This document shows positions 37,201-49,200 of a stretch of DNA of 64,000 nucleotides, in pieces. The notes below the pieces were generated by a model. The model searched no databases. It saw only the letters and a list, made by a program, of their open reading frames with translations, and was not told the origin of the DNA. The position numbers were made by a program, and so were the translations under genes. Source of the DNA: Liolophura sinensis (Eukaryota > Mollusca > Polyplacophora > Chitonida > Chitonidae); NCBI RefSeq assembly GCF_032854445.1, contig NC_088296.1, positions 1,488,001 to 1,552,000 of the forward strand, read 5' to 3'. Position 1 is the first letter of the stretch. Each line of letters starts with the position of its first letter.

Positions 37201-40200
37201 TTTTATTATTTGCTGTGCGAAAAATGGCATTATCAAGTTGTTAACCGAATTGTCCCCAAGTTGGGTTTATTAATTAATTTTGCCAAGCCAGCCAACAAGC
37301 CACTAGTCAGAGAGGTGCCAGTCCAGTTCTTGCTGATTGGGCTACACCTTAAAGTTGAAATGTAAATTTTCAACCACAAAGTGCCTTGATGTATTCGACC
37401 CCTTGACCTTACTGCCCCAGCATGTGCATCAGTTAAACAGTTATGCGAATACAAACCACTTAGTGTTTCATGGCACTCTTAAGAATATTGTATATTTTCA
37501 ACAGTGGCCAGACTGGGGAAGGGAGGAAACTCTGCAGAGCACTGTGGAAAACAACTGCTTTATGTTGTCCATGTACCTGATATGAACCTCTGGAACTTAT
37601 TTATTTACAGACCACTTTGGTGGCCTAATAGTGAGAGCATCCACTTCGATGTCTGCAGACCTGGGATCAAACCCGGGTCAGGTCATACCTTAGACTGTAA
37701 AAATGGTGCTTGCCGCTGCCTTGCTTGATGCCCAGCACTGGGTAGAGCAAGGAAACATAACTGGTTGGTGCAGCGTCAGTGTGATATGTGAGTGGGCTGG
37801 TGTCATGCCTGGTGTCTTCAGTATGATATGTGACTGGGCCAGTGTCATGCCTGGTGTCTTCAGCATGATATGTGACTGGGCCAGTGTCATGCCTGGTGTC
37901 TTCAGCATGATATGTGACTGGGCCAGTGTCATGCCTGGTGTCTTCAGCATGATATGTGACTGGGCCAGTGTCATGCCTGGTGTCTTCAACACAATACCTG
38001 GGCAGCACTTAGGCAGTATGCACTTGCCATACCACAAGAAGACACAATATATATGTACACACACCTAATGACTCTTCATGGTCACATGACTGAAAAGTTG
38101 TTAAGTACGATGTTAAACCCAAGCATGCATGCATATTGACTTACAGCATGACTAGGAGAAGCTGGATTTGAACTCGCGACCAGAGAACAAGCAGAATCTA
38201 AGGATTTTTCAGAGTGGCCTGATGGTGGCTGTATGAACTATGTAGCAAGTAAATATCATTAAATGTCAGATTGAGGGATAAAACTGTTACAGGGATTTGG
38301 TGTGTTAATGGGAAACATTCATCAGAACAGAGATGATAAGGAAACATTGGACTGAGAAAATCTTATTCCACAATAATATGTACTTTTAATCTGTATTAAT
38401 GTACAAGGTACGTAAGACTGTTTTATATTGGTTCAAATTTTTTCTCATGGTTTAATATTAATGCTCCACTTGCATGGTAGCTTTGTTGTTTCCCTCCATC
38501 ATACTATGTGTATTTCTTTCGGGGCCTTCTGTGGTTTGATGCTACCATAGCATCACCCATGTGACCAGGAGCCTCTAACCAATTACCTTGCTGTGAGTTC
38601 AAGTCCAGCTCATGCTGTCCTACTTTTATGTCATATGTGGGAAGGTCTTCCATCAACCTTGTGATGATCATGGGTTTCCACTGGGCTCTACCTGGTTTCC
38701 TCCAACCAGATTTATGCTAGCTACTTTCATATATTTAATGGTTTTCTCCCACCAGATAATGCTTCCTACCATCATATGTTTAATGGTTTCCTCCCACCAG
38801 ATAATGCTTGCTACCATCATGTATTTAATGGTTTCCTCCCACCAGATAATGCTTCCATTTTTTTAACAAGTCAGCAGTGTAGTACACATTTGGCGGATGT
38901 GTTAAAATAAGTGAATTCCATTTTTATCCTTCAGTGTGGTGTACAGTAAAATACATGTACCATTCAAACAAATGAAATACTACGAAAAAATGTGAACAGT
39001 TAACAAATAGATACTATTTCTGCTTTATATATGTGGAGGGTAGTTTAGACAAATGTGAAAATGTGGGTAGTCTTCAAACAATTAGTCAACACCTGGCCAC
39101 TTGGCCATAAAACCATTTGCTCTCAGCAGATAATAATTTTCTCAATTAGCAGAACTTATTTTAAATCATTGGGTTTGCCACGTACCCATTAAGCGGGCTT
39201 TGGTAGGGTCCCAGCCTGGTGGGTTCTGCGACCTTAAAATTCCGGACAGCTGTCATGCAGGAAATATTCTGGAGTACGGCTCATAACACCGACTGTTCAC
39301 GTTAATAAATGAATGTACATGTAGCCCTGCATGTGATTGTGCACTCAATACTGCAGTGTTTCATGACAGGAATTTTAGTCCAACAGGACTTTTAAGGCCG
39401 CTACTTGTTCAAATCGAGTTGTGAAGGAGTTTAGCAGTGACATTTTGCCTTACTCGTCACACGTGTAAATCTGAATGTATGGCCGATTGTGTGTGTATAG
39501 TGTATATTATGTTATCCTGTATCAGACAAAATACTCCACTTTTCATTGGCCAACAACACACCATCACACCATATATTCTCGAATCCTGCAGACACGGTCA
39601 AATGTGTTTGCTGAGTAGGTTATCTCCCATTGTGGGGTTGTGAATACAATAGTCACGCCGCTGACACTGAGTGAAACAATTCACCTACATGTACACTGTA
39701 TACGTGTACATCGATCTTCTGCACTGAACTGATAGGTCTCTGCAGGATAAATTCGTTACCTGGTTACTTAGTAATAGGATACACAGGTATATGGTGTCAG
39801 TAATCCTCCTATTGGGTGAAGCATCACATTGAGCCAGGCGACACCATATATTTGAGTATCCTATCAATGAGTCATCATGCCTTGGGTCAGGCATCACATT
39901 GAGGGAGGTGACACCATATATTTGAGTATCCTATCGCTGAGTCATCATGCCTTGGGTCAGGCATCACATTGAGGGAGGTGACACCATATATTTGAGTATC
40001 CTATCAATGAGTCATCATGCCTTGGGTCAGGCATCACATTGAGGGAGGTGACACCATATATTTGAGTATCCTATCGCTGAGTCATCATGCCTTGGGTCAG
40101 GCATCACATTGAGGGAGGTGACACCATATATTTGAGTATCCTATCAATGAGTCATCATGCCTTGGGTCAGGCATCACATTGAGGGAGGTGACACCATATA

Positions 40201-43200
40201 TTTGAGTATCCTATCGCTGAGTCATCATGCCTTGGGTCAGGCATCACATTGAGGGAGGTGACACCATATATTTGAGTATCCTATCAATGAGTCATCATGC
40301 CTTGGGTCAGGCATCACATTGAGGGAGGTGACACCATATATTTGAGTATCCTATCGCTGAGTCATCATGCCTTGGGTCAGGCATCACATTGAGGGAGGTG
40401 ACACCATATATTTGAGTATCCTATCAATGAGTCATCATGCCTTGGGTCAGGCATCACATTGAGGGAGGTGACACCATATATTTGAGTATTCTATAGCTGA
40501 GTCACCATGCCTTGGGTCAGGCATCACATTGAGGGAGGTGACACCATATATTTGAGTATCCTATCAATGAGTCACCATGCCTTGGGTCAGGCATCACATT
40601 GAGGGAGGTGACACCATATATTTGAGTATCCTATCGCTGAGTCATCATGCCTTGGGTCAGGCATCACATTGAGGGAGGTGACACCATATATTTGAGTATC
40701 CTATCAATGAGTCATCATGCCTTGGGTCAGGCATCACATTGAGGGAGGTGACACCATATATTTGAGTATCCTATCAATGAGTCATCATGCCTTGGGTCAG
40801 GCATCACATTGAGGGAGGTGACACCATATATTTGAGTATCCTATCGCTGAGTCATCATGCCTTGGGTCAGGCATCACATTGAGGGAGGTGACACCATATA
40901 TTTGAGTATTCTATCAATGAGTCATCATGCCTTGGGTCAGGCGTCACATTGAGGGAGGTGACACCATATATTTGAGTATTCTATAGCTGAGTCACCATGC
41001 CTTGGGTCAGGCATCACATTGAGGGAGGTGACACCATATATTTGAGTATCCTATCAATGAGTCATCATGCCTTGGGTCAGGCATCACATTGAGGGAGTTG
41101 ACATCATATATTTGAGTATCCTATAGCTGAGTCACCATGCCTTGGGTCAGGCATCACATTGAGGGAGGTGACACCATATATTTGAGTATCCTATCAATGA
41201 GTCATCATGCCTTGGGTCAGGCATCACATTGAGGAAGGTGACACCATATATTTGAGTATCCTATCGCTGAGTCATCATGCCTTGGGTCAGGCATCACATT
41301 GAGGGAGGTGACACCATATATTTGAGTATCCTATAGCTGAGTCACCATGCCTTGGGTCAGGCATCACATTGAGGGAGGTGACACCATATATTTGAATATC
41401 CTATCGCTGAGTCATCATGCCTTGGGTCAGGCATCACATTGAGGGAGGCGACACCATATATTTGAGTATCCTATCAATGAGTCATCATGCCTTGGGTCAG
41501 GCGTCACATTGAGCCAGGCGACACCATATATTTGCGTATCCTATCACTGAGTCACCATGGACATGTAACTAATAACGATGCCAGTTAGTTAGTAGATTGG
41601 ATGTGTAACCATGGTGATATGTGCATTCAGCTTGTTTTTATTTGTTTCAGGTGATGTTGTTCTGAAAAACTTGGATTTAAAGGAAAGTGCTTTGGTAAGT
41701 ACAACTACTTATACTGCGCATACTGAGACTTACACTTACAGTACATGTATGGAGAGTGTGTGGAGGTGGGCACAGGAATTCTGGTCCGTCCCTGTACAAC
41801 ACTTACCATACATGTATTAAGTGGGTGTGGACGTGGGCACAGGAATTCTGGTCCATCCCTGCACAACACTTACCGTACATATATGGAGAGTGTGTGGACG
41901 TGGGCACAGGAATTCCGGTCCATCCCTGCACAACACTTACCGTACATGTACGGAGTGTGTGTGGACACAGGAATTCTTGTCCGTCCCTGCACAACACTTA
42001 CCGTACATGTATGGAGTGTGTGTGGACATGGGCACAGGAATTCTGGTCTGTCCCTGCACAACACTTACCGTATATGTATTGAGTGGGTGTGGACATGGGC
42101 ACAGGAATTCTGGTCTGTCCCTGCACAACACTTACCATACATGTATTAAGTGGGTGTGGACGTGGGCACAGGAATTCTGGTCTGTCCCTGCACAACACTA
42201 ACTGTACATGTATGGAGTGTGTGTGGACGTGGACACAGGATTTGTGGTCCGTCCCTGTACAACACTTACCGTACATGTATGGAGTGTGTGTGGACGTGGG
42301 CACAGGATTTCTGGTCTGTCCCTGTACAACACTTACCGTACATGTATGGTGTGCGTGTGGACGTGGGCACAGGATTTCTGGTCCATCCCTGCACAACACT
42401 TACCGTACATGTATGGTGTGTGTGTGGACGTGGGCACAGGATTTCTGGTCCGTCCCTGCACAACACTTACCGTACATGTATGGTGTGTGTGTGGACGTGG
42501 GCACAGGAATTCTGGTCCGTCCCTGCACAACACTTACCGTACATGTATGGTGTGTGTGTGGACGTGGGCCACAGGAATTCTGGGTCCGTCCCTGCACAAC
42601 ACTAACTGTACATGTATGGAGTGTGTGTGGACGTGGTTACAGGAATTCTGGTCCGTCCCTGTACAACACTTACAGTACATGTATGGTGTGTGTGTGGACG
42701 TGGGCACAGGATTTCTCGTCCGTCCCTGCACAACACTTACCGTACATGTATGGAGTGTGTGTGGACGTGGGCCACAGGAATTCTGGTCCGTCCCTGCACA
42801 ACACTTACCGTACATGTATGGTGTGTGTGTGGACATGGGCACAGGAATTCTGGTCCGTCCCTGCACAACACTTACCGTACATGTATGGAGTGTGTGTGGG
42901 ACGTGGGCACAGGATTTCTGGTCCATCCCTGCACAACACTTATCATACATGTATGGAGTGTGTGTGGACGTGGACACAGGAATTCTTGTTTGTCCCTGCA
43001 CAACACTAACTGTACATGTATTGAGTGGGTGTGGACGTGGGCACAGGAATTCTAGTCCCTCCCTGTACAACACTTACAGTACATGCATGGAGTGTGTGTG
43101 GACGTGGGCACAGGAATTCTTGTCCGTCCCTGCACAACACTAACTGTACATGTATGGAGTGTGTGTGGACGTGGGCACAGGAATTCTGGTCCGTCCCTGT

Positions 43201-46200
43201 ACAACACTTACCGTACATGTATGGTGTGTGTGTGGACGTGGGCACAGGAATTCTTGTCCGTCCTGCACAACACTAACTGTACATGTATGGAGTGTGTGTG
43301 GACACAGGAATTCTGGTCCGTCCGTGCACAACACTTACCGTACATGTATGGAGTGTGTGTGGATGTAGGCACAGGAATTCTGGTCTGTCCGTGCACAACA
43401 CTTACCGTACATGTATGGAGTGTGTGTGGACACAGGAATTCTTGTCCGTCCCTGTACAACACTTACCGTACATGTGTGGAGTGTGTGTGGACGTGGGCAC
43501 AGGAATTCTGGTCCATCCCTGCACAACACTAACTGTACATGTATGGAGTGTGTGTGGACGTGGACACAGGAATTCTGGTCCGTCCCTGCACAACACTTAC
43601 TGTACATGTATGGAGTGTGTGTGGATGTGGGCACAGGAATTCTTGTCCGTCCCTGCACAAACACTTACCGTACATGTATGGAGTGTGTGTGGACACAGGA
43701 ATTCTGGTCCGTCCCTGTACAACACTTACCGTACATGTGTGGAGTGTGTGTGGACGTGGGCACAGGAATTCTGGTCCGTCCCTGCACAACACTAACTGTA
43801 CATGTATGGAGTGTGTGTGGATGTGGACACAGGAATTCTTGTCCGTCCCTGCACAACACTTACCGTACATGTATTGAGTGTGTGTGGATGTGGGCACAGG
43901 AATTCTGGTCCGTCCCTGTACAACACTTACCGTACATGTATGGTGTGTGTGTGGACGTGGGCACAGGAATTCTTGTTCGTCCCTGCACAACACTAACTGT
44001 ACATGTATGGAGTGTGTGTGGACGTGGTTACAGGAATTCTGGTCCGTCCCTGTACAACACTTACAGTACATTGTATGGAGTGTGTGTGGACACAGGAATT
44101 CTGGTCCGTCCCTGTACAACACTTACCGTACATGTGTGGAGTGTGTGTGGACGTGGGCACAGGAATTCTGGTCCGTCCCTGCACAACACTAACTGTACAT
44201 GTATGGAGTGTGTGTGGATGTGGACACAGGAATTCTGGTCCATCCCTGTACAACACTTGCCGTACATGTATGGAGTGTGTGTGGACGTGGGCACAGGAAT
44301 CCTGGTCCGTCCCTGTACAACACTTACCGTACATGTATGGAGTGTGTGTGGACGTGGGCACAGGAATCCTGGTCCGTCCCTGTACAACAGTTACTGTGCA
44401 TGTACATGTATGGAGTGTGTGTGGACGTGGGCACAGGAATTCTGGTCCGTCCCTGTACAACGGTTACCGTACATGTATTGAGTGTGTGTGGACGTGGGCA
44501 CAGGAATCCTGGTCCGTCCCTGTACAACAGTTACTGTACATGTATGGAGTGTGTGTGGACGTGGGCACAGGAATTCTGGTCCGTCCCTGCACAACACTTA
44601 CCGTACATGTATGGAGTGTGTGTGGACGTGGTTACAGGAATTCTGGTCCGTCCCTGCACAACACTAACTGTACATGTATGGAGTGTGTGTGGACGTGGAC
44701 ACAGGATTTCTGGTCTGTCCCTGCACAACACTTACCGTATATGTATGGAGTGTGTGTGGACGTGGGCACAGGAATTCTGGTCCGTCCTGCACAACACTTA
44801 CCGTATATGTATGGAGTGTGTGTGGACGTGGGCACAGGAATTCTGGTCCGTCCTTGAACAACACTTACCGTACATGTATGGAGTGTGTGTGGACGTGGGC
44901 ACAGGAATTCTGGTCCGTCCATGTACAACAGTTACCGTACATGTATGGAGTGTGTGTGGAGGTGGGCACAGGAATTCTGGTCCGTCCCTGCACAACACTA
45001 ACTGTACATGTATGGAGTGTGTGTGGACATGGACACAGGATTTCTGGTCCGTCCCTGCACAACACTTACCGTACATGATGGAGTGTGTGTGGACACAGGA
45101 ATTCTGGTCCGTCCCTGCACAACACTAACTGTACATGTATGGAGTGTGTGTGGACATGAGCACAGGAATTCTGGTCTGTCCCTGCACAACACTTACCGTA
45201 TATGTATGGAGTATGTGTGGACACAGGAACTCTGGTCCATCCCTGAACGACACTTACCGTACATGTATGGAGTGTGTGTGGATTGGACACAGGAATTCTG
45301 GTCCGTCCCTGCACAACACTTATCGTACATGTATGGAGTGTGTGTGGACACAGGAATTCTGGTCCATCCCTTGCACAACACTTATCATACATGTATGGAG
45401 TGTGTGTGGACGTGGGCACAGGAATTCTGATCCGTCCCTGCACAACACTTACCGTACATGTATGGAGTGTGTATGGACGTGGGGCACAGGAATTCTGGTC
45501 CATCCTTGAACAACACTTACCGTACATGTATGGAGTGTTTGTGGACGTGGGCACAGGAATTCTGGTCCGTCCCTGCACAACACTTAGCGTACATGTATGG
45601 AGTGTGTATGGACGTGGGCACAGGAATTCTGGTCCGTCCCTGCACAACACTTACCGTACATGTATGGAGTGTGTGTGGACACAGGAACTCTGGTCCATCC
45701 TTGAACAACACTTACCGTACATGTATGGAGTGTGTGTGGATTGGACACAGGAATTCTGGTCCGTCCCTGCACAACACTTACGGTACATGTATGGAGTGTG
45801 TGTGGACGTGGGCACAGGAATTCTGGTCCGTCCCTGCACAACACTAACTGTACATGTATGGAGTGTGTGTGGACGTGGGCACAGGAATTTCGGTCCATCC
45901 CTGTACAACACTAACTGTACATGTATGGAGTGTGTATGGACGTGGGCACAGGAATTCTGGTCCATCCTTGAACAACACTTACCGTACATGTATGGAGTGT
46001 GTGTGGATGTGGGCACAGGAATTCTGGTCCGTCCCTGCACAACACTTACCGTACATGTATGGTGTGTGTGTGGACATGGGCACAGGAATTCTTGTTCGTC
46101 CCTGCACAACACTAACTGTACATGTATGGAGTGTGTGTGGACGTGGTTACAGGAATTCTGGTCCGTCCCTGTACAACGCTTACCGTACATGCATGGAGTG

Positions 46201-49200
46201 TGTGTGGACGTGGACACAGGAATTCTGGTCCGTCCCTGCACAACACTAACTGTACATGTATGGAGTGTGTGTGGACGTGGACACAGGACTTCTGGTCTGT
46301 CCCTGCACAACACTTACCGTATATGTATGGAGTGTGTGTGGACGTGGGCACAGGAATTCTGGTCCGTCCCTGCACAACACTTACCGTACATGTATGGAGT
46401 GTGTGTGGACACAGGAATTCTGGTCCGTCCCTGCACAACACTAACTGTACATGTATGGAGTGTGTGTGTGGACATGAGCACAGGAATTCTGGTCCGTCCC
46501 TGCACAACACTTACCGTATATGTATGGAGTGTGTGTGGACACAGGAACTCTGGTCCATCCCTGAACAACACTTACCGTACATGTATGGAGTGTGTGTGGA
46601 TTGGACACAGGAATTCTGGTCCGTCCCTACACAACACTTACCGTACATGTATGGAGTGTGTGTGGACACAGGAATTCTGGTCCATCCCTGCACAACACTT
46701 ATCATACATGTATGGAGTGTGTGTGGACGTGGGCACAGGAATTCTGATCCGTCCCTGCACAACACTTACCGTACATGTATGGAGTGTGTATGGACGTGGG
46801 CACAGGAATTCTGGTCCATCCTTGAACAACACTTACTGTACATGTATGGAGTGTTTGTGGACGTGGGCACAGGAATTCTGGTCCGTCCCTGCCACAACAC
46901 TTAGCGTACATGTATGGAGTGTGTATGGACGTGGGCACAGGAATTCTTGTCCGTCCCTGCACAACACTTAGCGTACATGTATGGAGTGTGTGTGGACACA
47001 GAACTCTGGTCCATCCTTGAACAACACGTACCGTACATGTATGGAGTGTGTGTGGATTGGACACAGGAATTCTGGTCCGTCCTGCTGTACACTAACTGTA
47101 CATGTATGGAGTGTGTGTGGACGTGGGCACAGGATTTCTGGTCCGTCCCTGCACAACACTTACCGTACATGTATGGAGTGTGTGTGGACGTGGGCACAGG
47201 AATTCTGGTCCATCCTTGAACAACACTTACCGTACATGTATGGAGTGTGTATGGACGTGGGCACAGGAATTCTGGTCCATCCTTGAACAACACTTACCGT
47301 ACATGTATGGAGTGTGTATGGACGTGGGCACATGGAATTCTGGTCCGTCCCTGCACAACACTTAGCGTACATGTATGGAGTGTGTGTGGACACAGGAACT
47401 CTGGTCCATCCCTGAACGACACTTACCGTACATGTATGGAGTGTGTGTGGATTGGACACAGGAATTCTGGTCCGTCCCTGCACAACACTTTACCATACAT
47501 GTATGGAGTGTGTGTGGACACAGGAATTCTGGCCCATCCCTGCACAACACTTATCATACATGTGTGGAGTGTGTGTGGACGTGGGCACAGGAATTCTGAT
47601 CCGTCCCTGCACAACACTTACCGTACATGTATGGAGTGTGTGTGGACGTGGGCACAGGAATTCTGGTCCATCCTTGAACAACACTTACCGTACATGTATG
47701 GAGTGTGTGTGGACGTGGGCACAGGAATTCTTGTCCATCTCTGAACAACACTTACCGTACATGTATGGAGTGTATGTGGACGTGGGCACAGGGAATTCTG
47801 GTCCATCCCTGCACAACACTTACCGTACATGTATGGAGTGTGTGTGGACGTGGGCACAGGAATTCTGGTCCATCCTTGAACAACACTTACCGTACATGTA
47901 TGGAGTGTGTGTGGACGTGGGCACAGGAATTTTTGTCCATCCTTGAACAACACTTACCGTACATGTATGGAGTGTGTGTGGACATGGGCACAGGAATTCT
48001 TGTCCATCCCTGCACATCACTTACCGTACATGTATGGAGAGTGTGTGGATGTGGGCACAGGGAATTCTTGTCCGTCCCTGCACAACACTTACCGTACATG
48101 TATGGAGTGTGTGTGGACATGGAGCACAGGAATTCTGGTCTGTCCTTGCATTCCAACTTAAAGTTAAGTTTTACTCATGTGAAATTAATCAAATTGCAGA
48201 AAAATGCCTTTTTTTGTGGCCTTATAAGGTGGTTGTGTAAATGAGAATTGATCAAAATGTGAGATTTGATAAAAAACTAATCTGTAGGTGAAATTTGGTA
48301 GTACAATTTCGTGTATTTGAGCTTGTCTGTGATGTTTTTTTTCAGGGATGAACTTGACCTCCCTGTGAAGATCCGTGCTGGACATATAGGTGAGTTGACC
48401 AGGGGTCAGTTTATGAATCGTACTTAATGTTAACTAGCCCTTAGCTAAGTGCGCGTGTTAACCAGCCCTTATCTAAGTGTGCATGTTAACTAGCCCTTAG
48501 CTAAGTGCGCATCACTAAGTACCCCTAAAACATTTGTTGTTATGGTTATAGTGTGTACTTGTAGGTAGGCCGACTCCTAAACATCCAAGAATGAAATAAA
48601 AATAAAACTTTATTTTGTTCAATCTACATGTTTTTTATGATTTTCATGTTTTTTTTTTAGACTTACTGATCATTTTAATATCTTCAAAAGTTTCCAGGAT
48701 AGTCATCATTTGCACAAATTAAGTGATTTCCGGTGACATTGAAGATTTATTCTACCTGTAAAACCTCAATGAAAGTTGGTGTGACTTGAGGGCTTACATA
48801 GCAAAGTTTGCTTGGTTGGGACCAGGCTGTCTTCCTCACTTCTCCTTGGAGCCAGTGTCTGTTCATACTATAACATATTCAAACACATACTTGTGGACTG
48901 TCCATGTGGCTGTATTATTATGTTCGTTTCGGGGGCGGTAGATCCAGGGTCAATCCAGAGTTGGGTCACACCTAAGACTTAAAGAGGAAGTTGTAGTTTC
49001 CTTGCTTGGTGTTCAGCATTAAGGGTATGGTGCAGTGACTCGTTGACCCGTATCAGTATAATGGCTCGGGTGGGGTCACTTACTTGCCTTTGGTAAGTCA
49101 TCTCATTGAAGCAGCACTAGATAAAAGAGCGATGGAAATCCCTCCTGCAAAAAGGAAGCACAATACACATACCTGCACTCTGAGGATTCCTTTGTCATCA

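Noticed and set aside
37667-38068. 113-124-codon frames on both strands (and their twins at 53,447-53,848)
   Set aside because: They cover the 42-bp expansion inside a SINE-2 copy, so they are repeat translations.
39817-41558. CRISPR-like regular array (70-bp period)
   Set aside because: There are no unique spacers: the whole period is repeated. The context is a eukaryotic intron.
41740-48153. Long open frames (up to 565 codons) with Cys-rich, [12 protein letters not shown]-type repeats across the 67-bp array
   Set aside because: The unit is stop-free in several frames and on both strands, so frames open everywhere. They shift frame with the 67-bp period, show no domain, and lie inside VPS13 intron 2.
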